From Chryseomicrobium aureum (GTDB taxonomy: Bacteria; Bacillota; Bacilli; Bacillales_A; Planococcaceae), in NCBI RefSeq assembly GCF_016909155.1, contig NZ_JAFBFG010000001.1, positions 496,001 through 560,000 on the forward strand: a stretch of 64,000 bases of DNA, given 5' to 3'. Positions within the stretch are counted from its first letter, which is position 1; every line of letters starts with the position of its first letter. Under the pieces are notes generated by a model. It made no database searches and was not told where the DNA came from. It worked only from the letters and a program-made list of their open reading frames with translations. Both the position numbers and the translations under genes were made by a program. This document shows, one piece after another, positions 17,945-27,670 of this stretch.

Positions 17945-19552
17945 TTAGTTCGTTACTGCTTGTTGCTCTTTCCACTCCAAATACTCATCATACGTTAGTT
18001 GTTTATCAAGGATTGTGCCGTCCGCTTGAATCTCAATCACTCGGTTCGCAATCGTTTGAATGAACTGATGGTCATGAGATGTGAACATCATAGCGCCTTT
18101 AAATGCAATCAATCCATTGTTCAATGCTTGAATCGATTCAAGGTCTAAGTGGTTAGTTGGCTCATCGAATAATAATACGTTTGATTCAGATAGCATCATT
18201 TTCGAAAGCATACAACGCACTTTTTCTCCACCTGATAAGACAGAAGGTTTTTTCTTCACTTCTTCACCTGAGAACAGCATACGTCCTAAGAAGCCACGCA
18301 AGAATGTCTCTGATTCATCGTCCGGTGAGTATTGACGCAACCAGTCGACAAGTGAAGTCTCTGACCCTTCAAAATAGCGCGCATTGTCGATAGGGAAGTA
18401 CGCACGTGTTGTCGTCACACCCCAACGAACTGAACCAGATGTCGGTTCTTCTTCTTCCGCTAAAATACGAAGAAGAGCAGATTTTGCAAGCTCATCACCT
18501 AAAAGAACAATTTTATCGTCTTTATTTAGCATGAAGTGTGCATCTTTAATTAATGTTTGACCTTCTTGCTCGTACGTCAAGCCTTGCACTTGAAGGACAT
18601 CGTTTCCAATTTCACGTTTCATCGAGAAGTTGACATACGGATACTTACGAGAAGATGGACGGATGTCATCTAGCTCAATTTTCTCAAGAGTTTTTTTACG
18701 AGATGTTGCTTGCTTTGATTTCGAAGCGTTGGCACTGAAGCGCGCAACGAATGCTTGCAACTCTTTGATTTTTTCTTCTTTTTTCTTATTCTGATCTTGC
18801 GCCATCTTCAGTGCAAGTTGACTTGATTCGTACCAGAAATCATAGTTCCCGACATAGACTTGGATTTTTCCGAAATCTAAATCGGCAATATGTGTACATA
18901 CTTTATTTAGGAAGTGACGGTCGTGGGACACGACGATAACTGTATTTTCAAAGTTGATCAAGAACTCTTCTAACCACTGAATCGCTTTTAAATCTAAGTG
19001 GTTGGTAGGCTCATCGAGTAGTAAGACGTCTGGTTTGCCAAATAAAGCTTGTGCAAGAAGTACCTTTACTTTATCAGAACCATTCAAGTCACTCATTTTC
19101 TTCGTGTGCAACTCTTCAGAGATGCCAAGACCTTGTAAAAGAATTGCTGCTTCAGACTCAGCTTCCCAACCGTTCATATCTGCGAATTCGCCTTCTAATT
19201 CAGCAGCACGCATACCGTCTTCGTCCGAAAAGTCTTCTTTCATGTATATTGCATTTTTCTCATTCATGACTTCATACAAACGTTTGTGACCCATCATGAC
19301 AGTTTCAAGAACTTGATGTTCTTCGTATTCAAAGTGGTTCTGCTTAAGGACTGCAAGACGCTCGTCTGTACCCATTGATACATGGCCCTCTTGTGGCTCT
19401 AGGTCACCAGATAGAATCTTGATGAACGTAGATTTCCCAGCACCGTTTGCACCGATTAACCCGTAACAGTTCCCAGCGGTAAATTTAATATTAACATCTT
19501 CAAAAAGTTTACGATCACCAAAACGTAAACTTACTTCACTTACTTGAATCAT
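17945..19552 (-). CDS. ABC-F family ATPase, YkpA/YbiT-like
   Basis: 535 residues with two nucleotide-binding domains and no membrane domain. Walker A sites are GANGAGKST in domain 1 and a degraded GDELAKSALL in domain 2. Signatures are LNGSDKVKVLLAQAL and LSGGEKVRCML, and Walker B is LLLDEPTNHLDL in both. The inter-domain linker is lysine-rich. ABC-F proteins of the YbiT branch bind the ribosomal E site and tune translation or rescue stalls. The Walker A lysine of domain 2 lies in a non-canonical loop, as seen in some YkpA relatives. It has an extended -10 promoter of its own behind msrA. Confidence 0.9.
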   Translation of the reverse strand: MIQVSEVSLRFGDRKLFEDVNIKFTAGNCYGLIGANGAGKSTFIKILSGDLEPQEGHVSMGTDERLAVLKQNHFEYEEHQVLETVMMGHKRLYEVMNEKNAIYMKEDFSDEDGMRAAELEGEFADMNGWEAESEAAILLQGLGISEELHTKKMSDLNGSDKVKVLLAQALFGKPDVLLLDEPTNHLDLKAIQWLEEFLINFENTVIVVSHDRHFLNKVCTHIADLDFGKIQVYVGNYDFWYESSQLALKMAQDQNKKKEEKIKELQAFVARFSANASKSKQATSRKKTLEKIELDDIRPSSRKYPYVNFSMKREIGNDVLQVQGLTYEQEGQTLIKDAHFMLNKDDKIVLLGDELAKSALLRILAEEEEPTSGSVRWGVTTTRAYFPIDNARYFEGSETSLVDWLRQYSPDDESETFLRGFLGRMLFSGEEVKKKPSVLSGGEKVRCMLSKMMLSESNVLLFDEPTNHLDLESIQALNNGLIAFKGAMMFTSHDHQFIQTIANRVIEIQADGTILDKQLTYDEYLEWKEQQAVTN

Positions 19553-19584
19553 TTATATACCCTCCTGTTAAACACAATCATTTC

Positions 19585-19612
19585 ATTATACCATGAAATG
19601 AGAAAAAGTCAC
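19585..19612 (-). promoter_or_regulatory. extended -10 promoter of the ABC-F gene
   Basis: On the minus strand GTGACT (19607-19612), 16-base spacer, TGG-TATAAT (19585-19593). The -10 is embedded in a TCATTTCA/TGAAATGA inverted repeat. Confidence 0.6.
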
Positions 19613-20124
19613 TTCCAGTTCTTTTCGATGAACGCATCGCGACCTGATTGTGCACGGTCTTGCTTATAGTGATCGGGTTCTTTTTTATAAAAGTCTTGAT
19701 GATAGTCTTCTGCTTCGTGGAACGCACTCGCCGGAAGGATGCGTGTGACAATGGGTTGTGAGAACTTCTCGCTATCGATTAAATCTTGCTTTGCTTTTTC
19801 AGCGAGAACGCGCTGCTCTTCTGTGTAATAGAAGATTGCGGTGCGGTATTGATCGCCTCGGTCCTGGAACTGTCCTTCGTCATCCGTCGGGTCGATTTGC
19901 TGCCAGAAGATCTCTAGTAGTTGCTCATAAGGGAAGAGGGACGGATCAAATTGAATCTCGACAACTTCTAAATGACCAGAAGTGCCCGTTTTCACATCTT
20001 CATAAGTTGGATTTTCTACGTGACCTCCCATGTAACCAGACGTTACTTTGTGAATCCCTTCATACGTATCAAATGGCTTGACCATACACCAAAAACAGCC
20101 ACCTGCAAATGTTGCTTTTTCCAT
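19609..20124 (-). CDS. msrA: peptide-methionine (S)-S-oxide reductase MsrA
   Basis: 171 residues. The active-site GGCFWC motif lies near the N-terminus (Cys10 in [11 protein letters not shown]), and GYMGG and the [21 protein letters not shown] block are typical MsrA. It reduces methionine-S-sulfoxide in proteins using thioredoxin, repairing oxidative damage in the cytosol. ATG 20124 has GGAGGG at normal spacing. No fused MsrB domain is present, and no msrB lies next to it. Divergent from the LCP gene. Confidence 0.96.
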   Translation of the reverse strand: MEKATFAGGCFWCMVKPFDTYEGIHKVTSGYMGGHVENPTYEDVKTGTSGHLEVVEIQFDPSLFPYEQLLEIFWQQIDPTDDEGQFQDRGDQYRTAIFYYTEEQRVLAEKAKQDLIDSEKFSQPIVTRILPASAFHEAEDYHQDFYKKEPDHYKQDRAQSGRDAFIEKNWK

Positions 20125-20235
20125 TAAAATCCCTCCAGTATGTGATGTGCTCGTAAAATTTTATCACTTCTTAGCAAACTATGAAACTAGTTGCTCTTGA
20201 ATACGTTATGATAAAGATAGAAAGGGGTTATTACC

Positions 20236-21162
20236 ATGGAACAAAGTCGAAGCGAGCTAAGAGGTCGTAAAAAACGTCGCTCGCCATTTAAACGGATTTT
20301 TGCATTTATTTTTATTCTATTCATTGGTCTTGTTGGATACGGAATTTTTACGTACTGGCAAGGCACCCAAATCGCGGACGGGGAAGCAAGTTCAGAACCG
20401 TTTGACGGAAGCGCTTATGACGGCGGAAGGATGAATGTCCTACTATTAGGTGTGGACAGCCGTGGTGAAGAGAAGTCTAGGACTGACACTATGATGGTAG
20501 CTTCGTGGGATCCTGAATCCAATGATGTTCGACTCATCTCTTTGATGCGTGATATTTATGCAGAGATTCCAGGGTATCAATCTTATAAATTAAATACGGC
20601 CTATTATCTCGGTGGAGCGGATTTGACGAGACAGACTATTGAAGGGATGTTTGGCATTCCCCTTCATCATTACGCACTCATTGACTTTACAAGTTTCGAG
20701 ACGATGGTCGATATCCTTGCACCAAACGGAATCGAAATTGATGTTGAAAAAGATATGTCTGAAGAGATTGGTGTCGAACTCAAACAAGGGGTGCATCAAT
20801 TGAACGGCCAAGAGTTACTAGGATATGCGCGCTTCCGAAAAGACGAAGAAGGTGATTTCGGTCGAGTGAGACGGCAACAAGTTGTCATTGAAGCACTTTC
20901 TAACGAAGTAACATCTGTCGGCAATCTTCATCGTCTTCCGAAGTTTGCGGGTGCTTTAAATGGGTACATTCAAACGGATATTACAAATACAGATAAGTTG
21001 AATTACTTGTTAGATGTGGCGCTAGGCGGAAGCCCTGAAGTAGAGCGTTTAACGATTCCTCGAGAAGGAGAATACCGCTACAATTCATACAGTCATGCAG
21101 GAAGCGTCATCGAAATTGATCAACAAGCAGCACAAGCAGCAATTGCTGAGTTCTTAGAGTAG
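20236..21162 (+). CDS. LytR-CpsA-Psr (LCP) family glycopolymer ligase
   Basis: 308 residues. A lysine/arginine-rich cytoplasmic tail precedes a single signal-anchor membrane span at about 20-42. The extracytoplasmic LCP domain follows, with MNVLLLGVDSRG, RTDTMMVAS, ISLMRDIY and LGYARFRKDEEGDFGRVRRQ containing the conserved Arg/Asp residues that bind the lipid-linked pyrophosphate. LCP enzymes attach teichoic acid or capsule to peptidoglycan (TagTUV in Bacillus). It is the first of three closely spaced genes (gaps of 10 and 2 bp), so it is probably an operon with the AI-2E-type and Spo0M-like genes. Confidence 0.92.
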   Translation: MEQSRSELRGRKKRRSPFKRIFAFIFILFIGLVGYGIFTYWQGTQIADGEASSEPFDGSAYDGGRMNVLLLGVDSRGEEKSRTDTMMVASWDPESNDVRLISLMRDIYAEIPGYQSYKLNTAYYLGGADLTRQTIEGMFGIPLHHYALIDFTSFETMVDILAPNGIEIDVEKDMSEEIGVELKQGVHQLNGQELLGYARFRKDEEGDFGRVRRQQVVIEALSNEVTSVGNLHRLPKFAGALNGYIQTDITNTDKLNYLLDVALGGSPEVERLTIPREGEYRYNSYSHAGSVIEIDQQAAQAAIAEFLE

Positions 21163-21172
21163 GAGGATCTCT

Positions 21173-22375
21173 ATGTTTGATGACAAGAAACCAGGTTTTT
21201 TTGATACACGCTTTATTCAATTTTTAGGCGGAAAAAATACAATCTTTGCTTTGTTATTGCTTCTACTGATTGGGTTGACGATTTTTATCTTTGATTTGGT
21301 ATCGTTTGTCTTCAATCCATTCACCGTATTTTTAGGGAATGTCGTGTTACCGATTATTTTGGCGACTATTTTGTATTACTTGTTACGTCCGATTCTACGT
21401 TTACTTGAGAAAATAAAGGTTCCTCGTATTTGGGGAATACTGATTCTGTTCTTAGCAGTGATTGGATTGATTACACTTCTTGTATTCTTGGTGTTCCCAT
21501 TTTTAAAAGATCAGACCATTCGATTTGTTGAGAACTTCCCAGAAGTTTTTTCTCAACTCATTAATAACATTACAATATGGCTACAAACATCGATGTTTTC
21601 AGGGATTTATAATTCACTAGAAGCAGATATCAATCAGTGGATACAAGAGATACCAAGTCAATTGGCGGTGTTCTTCCAAGATACGTTCGCACGTGTTGCA
21701 ACGGGTATCAGTTCATTCATTGGAGCGATTACAAGTTTTGTACTTGCGATTGTTACCGTTCCATTTATCTTGTTCTATTTATTAAAAGATGGAGAAAAGT
21801 TACCACAATACTTTTTACGTCTATTGCCTCCGCGTATGCGTGAGGAGACGGCTCAAGTGTTTGCAGACATTGACCGTCAAATAAGTTCGTATATCCAGGG
21901 TCAGCTGTTAGTATCGGCAGCTATTGGAATTATGGTGTTCATCGGATTTAGCATCATCCAGATGCCATATGCAGTGTTATTAGGTGCTATTGCAATGGTG
22001 ACGAGTGTGGTTCCCTATTTAGGGCCGATTATTGCAATAACACCAGCAGTAATTATTGCGCTCGTGCAGTCGCCATTCATGCTTCTCAAACTCGCTGCTG
22101 TATGGACGGTCGTGCAACTTGTTGAAGGAAAATTCATTTCTCCGCAGATTATGGGGAAAACGTTGCATATTCATCCGATTACCATCATATTCGTACTTGT
22201 AACAGCAGGTTCCTTATTTGGAGTGCCTGGCATTATCCTTGGGATTCCAGGGTATACTATAGTTAAAGTAATCGTAACTCACTTCTTCCGGTTATTTAAA
22301 ATGCGGTATAATCGTTATGAACCGGTTGTGGAGAATCACTACGAATATTTATCGAAAACGAATAAGGTGGAGTAA
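21173..22375 (+). CDS. AI-2E transporter superfamily membrane protein
   Basis: 400 residues. Hydrophobic spans occur near 25-60, 65-100, 150-180 and five or so in the C-terminal half, with the family motifs PYLGPIIAITPAVIIAL and VEGKFISPQIMGK. The superfamily (PF01594) includes AI-2 exporters, Na+/H+ antiporters and proteins of unknown cargo; the true substrate here is unknown. AGGAGG precedes ATG 21173, ten bases after the LCP stop. Confidence 0.88.
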   Translation: MFDDKKPGFFDTRFIQFLGGKNTIFALLLLLLIGLTIFIFDLVSFVFNPFTVFLGNVVLPIILATILYYLLRPILRLLEKIKVPRIWGILILFLAVIGLITLLVFLVFPFLKDQTIRFVENFPEVFSQLINNITIWLQTSMFSGIYNSLEADINQWIQEIPSQLAVFFQDTFARVATGISSFIGAITSFVLAIVTVPFILFYLLKDGEKLPQYFLRLLPPRMREETAQVFADIDRQISSYIQGQLLVSAAIGIMVFIGFSIIQMPYAVLLGAIAMVTSVVPYLGPIIAITPAVIIALVQSPFMLLKLAAVWTVVQLVEGKFISPQIMGKTLHIHPITIIFVLVTAGSLFGVPGIILGIPGYTIVKVIVTHFFRLFKMRYNRYEPVVENHYEYLSKTNKVE

Positions 22376-22377
22376 GT

Positions 22378-22761
22378 ATGAACTCGTTTGAATCCCATAT
22401 TGAAAAAGGTCTTATCAAAATCGATACGGTGGTCGATCACCCGTATATCGAACATGGCATCAATTTATCCGGCACCATTTACATCGAGGGACTGGAGCAG
22501 CAAGAAGAGGTAGAAGACATCCGTTTAGAAGTATGCAAGAAAGAAAAACGTGAATTGATTGCAAAACTATCCTTTGAGCCAGTCGGCAATCCGGCATCAA
22601 AAGGAACGCTCATGATTCCGTTTGAAATCATGCCGGATGAACGCTGGGTGCCAGAAGAAGGGGAAGAAGCGACACAGCTCGTATTGACTACGACTGCATT
22701 CTTCTCAGATGGAAGCAGTTTGAGCGATGAAGACGAATTGATATTTGATATCGAAGAGTAG
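22378..22761 (+). CDS. Spo0M-like arrestin-fold protein
   Basis: 127 residues. The segment KIDTVVDHPYIEHGINLSG followed by TIYIEGLEQQ resembles the start of the Spo0M (SpoOM, PF07070) arrestin-like domain, where sequence D-T-x3-x-x-x-G and a beta-sandwich are conserved. Full Spo0M is about twice as long, so this is a one-domain relative. It is acidic and has no membrane segment. ATG 22378 starts two bases after the previous stop, with AAGGTGGAG overlapping that gene end. Spo0M influences sporulation and cell-shape control in B. subtilis; a role here is inference. Confidence 0.6.
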   Translation: MNSFESHIEKGLIKIDTVVDHPYIEHGINLSGTIYIEGLEQQEEVEDIRLEVCKKEKRELIAKLSFEPVGNPASKGTLMIPFEIMPDERWVPEEGEEATQLVLTTTAFFSDGSSLSDEDELIFDIEE

Positions 22762-22763
22762 GC

Positions 22764-22792
22764 TTGAACTTTACGATTGCGTTTGATACAAT
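22764..22792 (+). promoter_or_regulatory. promoter of the metA transcript
   Basis: TTGAAC (22764-22769), 17-base spacer, TACAAT (22787-22792), about 25 bp before the SAM riboswitch. Confidence 0.75.
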
Positions 22793-22816
22793 CGCATCAA
22801 TACAAAATTGCATATT

Positions 22817-22918
22817 CATTATCAAGAGAAGTCGAGGGACATGGCCCGGTGACGCTTCAGCAACCTCTGTTTGACAGAAAGGTGCTTCCTCCATCAAGTG
22901 CTGACTTGGAAGATAATA
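22817..22918 (+). promoter_or_regulatory. SAM-I (S-box) riboswitch aptamer
   Basis: Shows the S-box hallmarks in order: ATTATC P1 5' strand, AAGAGAAGTCGAGGGAC, ATGGCCCGGTGACGCTTCAG and CAACC, an AGAAAGGTGC segment, and the closing GATAAT P1 3' strand. S-adenosylmethionine binding normally stabilises P1 and lets the following terminator form, switching off metA when SAM is plentiful. Confidence 0.95.
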
Positions 22919-22924
22919 CTACCG

Positions 22925-22959
22925 ACACTCTGCCCTTGTTATGGGTAGAGTGTTTTTTT
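22925..22959 (+). terminator. riboswitch-controlled terminator
   Basis: ACACTCTGCCC pairs with GGGTAGAGTGT, then seven T, directly behind the SAM-I aptamer and before the metA ribosome site AAGGAG. Confidence 0.92.
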
Positions 22960-22973
22960 AAGGAGAGAAACCA

Positions 22974-23891
22974 ATGCCAATCAATTTGCCGAAAGATTTA
23001 CCTGTAATTGAAAAACTCCGTGATGAAAATATCTTCGTGATGGACCAAGAACGCGCGCACACGCAAGATATTCGTCCACTTGAAGTACTCATTGTCAATT
23101 TGATGCCGGAAAAAGAGAAAACCGAGCATCAGTTACTGCGTTTACTTGGAAATACGCCACTTCAGACGAATGTGACATTTTTACGTATGGCTAGTTATCA
23201 ACCGAAAAATGTCAGTAGCAGTCACTTGGATCAGTTTTATACAGTATTCGAGGATATCAAAGACCGACGATTTGACGGAATGATTGTGACGGGCGCGCCG
23301 GTCGAGCAAATGCCCTTTGAAGAAGTGGCCTACTGGCCTGAGATTGTGACCTTGTTATTTTGGGCGAAGACGCATGTGACATCAACGTTATCGATTTGCT
23401 GGGGAGCTCAGGCCGTGCTTTATCACGAGTTTACTATCGAGAAAGAAGATTTACCGAAGAAATGTTCGGGAGTTTACCCACACTCGTTGTTAACACCTCA
23501 TAGTCCGCTTGTTCGCGGATTCAATGATACGTTCTTGGCACCGCACTCTCGTCATACGACGGTCAGTTACGAAAAACTCTTGAAGCAGCCAGCCCTTGAA
23601 GTAGTAGCAGTTTCAGATCAAGCGGGTGTGTTTTTGGTGCAATCAAAAGACCAACGCCACATCATGGCAACTGGTCATTTAGAATATGATGCGACGACAT
23701 TACGAGATGAATATGAGCGAGACATCGCAAAAGGATTGGAGTGCGAAGTGCCAGAGAATTATTTTCCTGATGATGACCCAACAAAAGATCCTCAAAACAC
23801 GTGGCGTTCTCACACCCATTTATTGTTCTCGAATTGGTTAAATTATTATGTCTACCAGCAGACCCCTTTTGAGTGGAGCACTTCGTCATGA
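22974..23891 (+). CDS. metA: homoserine O-acyltransferase MetA, predicted acetyl-CoA type
   Basis: 305 residues of the MetA (HTS) family, first step from homoserine to methionine. The catalytic Cys142 is in [13 protein letters not shown], and a late [14 protein letters not shown] block closes the domain. Residue 111 is Glu (TGAPVEQ); in characterised MetA enzymes Glu at 111 goes with acetyl-CoA and Gly with succinyl-CoA, so this is predicted to be homoserine O-acetyltransferase. Expression is controlled by the SAM-I riboswitch upstream. Its stop overlaps the next gene (ATGA). Confidence 0.95.
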   Translation: MPINLPKDLPVIEKLRDENIFVMDQERAHTQDIRPLEVLIVNLMPEKEKTEHQLLRLLGNTPLQTNVTFLRMASYQPKNVSSSHLDQFYTVFEDIKDRRFDGMIVTGAPVEQMPFEEVAYWPEIVTLLFWAKTHVTSTLSICWGAQAVLYHEFTIEKEDLPKKCSGVYPHSLLTPHSPLVRGFNDTFLAPHSRHTTVSYEKLLKQPALEVVAVSDQAGVFLVQSKDQRHIMATGHLEYDATTLRDEYERDIAKGLECEVPENYFPDDDPTKDPQNTWRSHTHLLFSNWLNYYVYQQTPFEWSTSS

Positions 23892-24745
23892 GCTTTGAAG
23901 AAAAGATCCGGGTTGCGTTCGGAAAGAGAGGCGAGGTGTGGCTAGTAGAACTCCCGAAACAACTTAAGAAGATCGCCTGTTTACATGAATTGACTGGACT
24001 GACGCCATTTTCGAACCTGTCTTACAATTATGTAGCCCGAGCAACGATGAAGGGGAAGTCTGTTGTCTTGAAGGTTGGTATACCCGGTACTGATTTCACA
24101 AATGAAGCAGTTGCTATGCAGGCCTTTGGAACGTTTGGAGTACCACAGCTCTTGTTTAAAAACACCGACTTCGGCTACTATATTATGGAAGATATATCGC
24201 CTGGTTATACACTAAATGTCCGATTTCCCGAAACGAGAACGAGTGTTCGTTTATTTGTGGAGCAGTGGAGGAGGTTGCATGACACGGAGGTGCCAACTAC
24301 CGATTTGAATCAGTTACCACAAATTGAGCGATGGTTTGAGAGTTTAGAGACTCACTATGATGCGATTCCTGAAGATTGGCGATTAGAAGCAAAACGCGCT
24401 AAACAAAGAATTCATGAGTTGCAGCAAACGACGATTTTACATGGAGATTTGCATCATGAGAACATTTTGTGGGATGATTTGCGTGGATTTGTCATCATTG
24501 ATCCAAAAGGCGTCGTTGGTCATAGATATTATGATTGTGTGCAATTTTTATTTAATAAGAACAAGAACTTGGATGAATTTAAATTAAAAGTTGAATTGTT
24601 GATTGATGAGCATGGATTTGAAGAGAATTTATTAGTGGATGCAATCAAAGCATTAGGAAATGTGTATTATGCATGGATGGTCGAAGATAGAGATCCCGTG
24701 GTTGGTGAACGAGTTGAAATGCTTGATTGGATTATGAGTAAATAG
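23888..24745 (+). CDS. APH(6)/hydroxyurea-type small-molecule kinase
   Basis: 285 residues from ATG 23888; the frame extends to 23873 but that lies inside metA. The kinase fold shows [19 protein letters not shown] (nucleotide lysine), [10 protein letters not shown], the catalytic loop [13 protein letters not shown] and the metal site IDPKG. This matches the aminoglycoside-6/hydroxyurea phosphotransferase family (PF04655). Family members inactivate streptomycin, but many chromosomal ones have unknown metabolites. Being translationally coupled to metA under a SAM riboswitch argues for a metabolic substrate (inference). Base composition becomes AT-rich towards the 3' end, suggesting acquisition. 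A terminator follows. Confidence 0.82.
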   Translation: MSFEEKIRVAFGKRGEVWLVELPKQLKKIACLHELTGLTPFSNLSYNYVARATMKGKSVVLKVGIPGTDFTNEAVAMQAFGTFGVPQLLFKNTDFGYYIMEDISPGYTLNVRFPETRTSVRLFVEQWRRLHDTEVPTTDLNQLPQIERWFESLETHYDAIPEDWRLEAKRAKQRIHELQQTTILHGDLHHENILWDDLRGFVIIDPKGVVGHRYYDCVQFLFNKNKNLDEFKLKVELLIDEHGFEENLLVDAIKALGNVYYAWMVEDRDPVVGERVEMLDWIMSK

Positions 24746-24754
24746 TGGATGATA

Positions 24755-24790
24755 GGAGACCAAGTAGAGAGGTCTCCATTGTTATTTTTT
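24755..24790 (+). terminator. intrinsic terminator after the kinase gene
   Basis: GGAGACC / GGTCTCC stem with a nine-base loop, followed by ATTGTTATTTTTT. Confidence 0.75.
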
Positions 24791-24794
24791 AAAA

Positions 24795-25132
24795 TTAGTT
24801 TCCATAATATATATTATCTAAAGTTAAGTTTCATTAAGTAGTATACTTTAAACAATGAGATATTTGAGAAAAAACAAGATTTCATGCATGTGAAATTTCA
24901 TCCGGTTTATCTACTCAATTAGTGAAAAATCGTTGGATATTTTGATAGTTGCTTTGAGCGACGAAAAGTTTAATTCTAGCGACGCAAATCGTGATAACTG
25001 CGACGCAAATTCAAACTTGAGCGCCGAATCCACTGCATGAGCATAATCCAGCGACGCAAACTTCCATTCTAGCGACGTATTTCTCACATACTGCGTCGAA
25101 AATGCAATTCCCAGCGACGAAACGATTTATTT
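24795..25132. repeat. 21-bp-period degenerate repeat array, locus B
   Basis: TTAGTTTCCATAA (24795-24807) opens the region. After about 150 bp of AT-rich sequence, units beginning GCGACG start at 24958, 24979, 25000, 25021 (a 30-base variant), 25051, 25072, 25093 and 25114. Seven of the eight intervals or units keep 21 bp. Cores are GCGACGCAAAT or one-base variants; the following ten bases vary. The array lies between convergent genes and next to the parC terminator. No coding potential: stops occur in the unit frames. Confidence 0.8.
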
Positions 25133-25194
25133 CTCCTCACCATACCTCCCTTCTAACCAACTTTTAATCGTGTTTACCAAACTCCAGGAAAACC

Positions 25195-25235
25195 AAAAAG
25201 CACTTCCTCTCAAAGCTCAAGAGAAAATGCTTTTT
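25195..25235 (-). terminator. intrinsic terminator after parC
   Basis: AAAAAGCA...CTCT and AGAG...TGCTTTTT pair with two mismatches; T-run on the minus strand. Confidence 0.75.
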
Positions 25236-25249
25236 AGTTTACTTCTATA

Positions 25250-27670
25250 CTATAATTCCTTAACAGTTAGTTTTTCCACGGGTCCAGTTTGATCCACGTC
25301 AACTAAAAAACTACCGTTTGAATAGCGGTCTACAGATTTCATCTCTTTTACAGCAATTGGCTCGGAAACTCCAGCTGCTGTATGAGGAATGACAAAATCA
25401 GCATTTGACACGTACACCACATCAATCACGCGATGCGCATTCGACTTCAGTTCTCGAAGTACGACTACCCCACGCTTTGCACGTGAACTTGGCTCGAGCT
25501 CTTTTCTAGCAAGCTTTTTCATAGCTCCGCGGTGCGTCACTACAACAAAGAAGTCTTGGCTATCCTTTTTAATCAGTGTAAATGCAACGACTGAATCACC
25601 ATCTTTTACATTGATGGCTTTGACTCCAGCTGTTTTAACTCCAGTAATCGGAACCTCATCTAATGAATACGACAACGCGTACGCACCCGACGTGAACAAC
25701 GCAAGATCATCCGATGGACTTGCTAAACGAACCGCAACAATCCGGTCGTCTTTTTTTAACTTCATCGCTTTTAATGCGCGATTATAGCGCTGTACATAAA
25801 ATTCTGCGAGCAATGAACGTTTGATTTGACCTTCAGCGGATACTGTTACAACTGTATAGTCTAACTCGAATGATTCAATCGCTTCTGCATGTATGATTTG
25901 CTCTGTAGGATCTAGCTGTACAATACTCGAAATATGTTGGCCAAGGTCTTTCCAACGAATCTCAGGCAGCTCATGAACCGGTTGGTAAATATAATTGCCG
26001 TGAGACGTAAACAACAACAAGTGATGCTGCGTATTGCTTGTTAGATCGAGTAACAGTGCATCGGTCTCTTTCATCGCAAAGTCTTTTCCGTTCGATGCCT
26101 GGTACGAACGAAGAGACGTACGTTTCACATAGCCTTCTTTTGTTACTGTTACGCGTACATCTTCACTTGGGATCAAGACGTCTAGCGTTAATTTAATTTC
26201 CTCGATTTCATCTTCAATGATTGAACGTCGTGTCTCTGCATACGCTTTGCGTAAATCTTGCAGTTCTTTTTTAATGACACGAATCAACTTCTTCTCATCA
26301 CCTAAAATTCCTTGTAATTGCGTGACAAGTTTCGTTAAATCTGCGTGCTCTGCTTCAAGAGCCGTGATATCCGTATTGGTTAAACGGTAAAGTTGCAAGG
26401 AAACGATTGCTTCGGCTTGCTCTTCTGTAAACGCGTATTTTGTTTTTAAATTCTCTTTTGCATCACGCTTATCTTTTGAAGCTCGAATTGTAGCGATTAC
26501 TTCGTCCAAGATGGATAAGGCTTTCATTAAACCTTCTACGATGTGAAGACGAGCTTTAGCACGTTTCAAATCATACTCTGATCGTTTGCGGATGACTTCT
26601 TTCTGGTGCTCCAGATAAGCATCGAGTAGTAAAGGCAACGTCATCATAGTCGGACGACGATTATGGATGGCAATCATATTGAAGTTATACGACACTTGAA
26701 GGTCTGTATTTTTGTAGAGATACTGTAAAATCCCGTGTGCATCAATATCTTTCTTCATCTCAACAACAATACGCAGTCCCGTGCGATCGGACTCATCGCG
26801 GATATCGGCAATGCCATCTAAACGTTTGTCTGAGCGCTGTTCATCCATTCGTTTGATCAGATTGGCTTTATTCACTTCATACGGAAGTTCTGTGATGACG
26901 ATCTGTTGTTTGTTACCTTTGATCGTCTCAATTTCTGCTTTCGAGCGAATGATGATTTTTCCTTTGCCTGTCTCGTAGGCTTTCTTAATCCCCTCTACAC
27001 CTTGAATGATACCACCAGTTGGGAAATCCGGTCCTTTCATAACGGTCATGAGTTCCTCGACCGTCACTGCGGAGTTTTCCATATACATAAACAAAGCATC
27101 AATCACTTCGTGCAAAGCGTGTGGTGGAATATCTGTCGCATATCCTGCTGAGATACCCGTCGATCCGTTGACGAGCAAGTTCGGGAAACGTGCAGGCAAT
27201 ACAGTCGGTTCTGAATCCGAATCATCGAAGTTTGGAATGAATTCGACAGTTTCTTTTTGAATATCACGCAGTAGCTCAGATGCGATAGGTGACAAGCGTG
27301 CTTCTGTATAACGCATAGCTGCTGGCGGATCTCCGTCAACAGACCCATTGTTCCCGTGCATCTCAACGAGTAGATTGCGAAGTTTCCAGTCCTGACTCAT
27401 GCGGACCATCGCTTCATAAACCGAACTATCGCCGTGTGGGTGGTAGTTCCCGATAACATTCCCGACTGTTTTAGCCGATTTACGGAATGCTTTATCGTGT
27501 GTATTTCCTTCGGTGTACATCGCATATAAAATACGGCGTTGTACCGGTTTTAAACCGTCGCGTGCATCAGGAAGAGCACGGTCTTGGATGATGTATTTAC
27601 TATACCTCCCGAAGCGGTCACCGATGACCTCTTCGAGTGGTAGATCTTGAAAACGTTCAACTTGTGACAT
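25250..27670 (-). CDS. parC: DNA topoisomerase IV subunit A
   Basis: 806 residues. The breakage-reunion domain starts with [19 protein letters not shown]; the active-site tyrosine lies in [11 protein letters not shown], and the C-terminal beta-pinwheel repeats follow. The quinolone-determining region reads [12 protein letters not shown], with the Ser and Glu that in GrlA correspond to positions 80 and 84, so wild-type by sequence. With ParE it decatenates daughter chromosomes. The start ATG overlaps the parE stop (TAATG), so the two are translationally coupled. Confidence 0.97.
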   Translation of the reverse strand: MSQVERFQDLPLEEVIGDRFGRYSKYIIQDRALPDARDGLKPVQRRILYAMYTEGNTHDKAFRKSAKTVGNVIGNYHPHGDSSVYEAMVRMSQDWKLRNLLVEMHGNNGSVDGDPPAAMRYTEARLSPIASELLRDIQKETVEFIPNFDDSDSEPTVLPARFPNLLVNGSTGISAGYATDIPPHALHEVIDALFMYMENSAVTVEELMTVMKGPDFPTGGIIQGVEGIKKAYETGKGKIIIRSKAEIETIKGNKQQIVITELPYEVNKANLIKRMDEQRSDKRLDGIADIRDESDRTGLRIVVEMKKDIDAHGILQYLYKNTDLQVSYNFNMIAIHNRRPTMMTLPLLLDAYLEHQKEVIRKRSEYDLKRAKARLHIVEGLMKALSILDEVIATIRASKDKRDAKENLKTKYAFTEEQAEAIVSLQLYRLTNTDITALEAEHADLTKLVTQLQGILGDEKKLIRVIKKELQDLRKAYAETRRSIIEDEIEEIKLTLDVLIPSEDVRVTVTKEGYVKRTSLRSYQASNGKDFAMKETDALLLDLTSNTQHHLLLFTSHGNYIYQPVHELPEIRWKDLGQHISSIVQLDPTEQIIHAEAIESFELDYTVVTVSAEGQIKRSLLAEFYVQRYNRALKAMKLKKDDRIVAVRLASPSDDLALFTSGAYALSYSLDEVPITGVKTAGVKAINVKDGDSVVAFTLIKKDSQDFFVVVTHRGAMKKLARKELEPSSRAKRGVVVLRELKSNAHRVIDVVYVSNADFVIPHTAAGVSEPIAVKEMKSVDRYSNGSFLVDVDQTGPVEKLTVKEL

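Noticed and set aside
24958-25132. CRISPR-like array
   Set aside because: Conserved words are only about ten bases, units are 21 bp, and no cas gene is near; spacer-repeat structure of CRISPR is absent.
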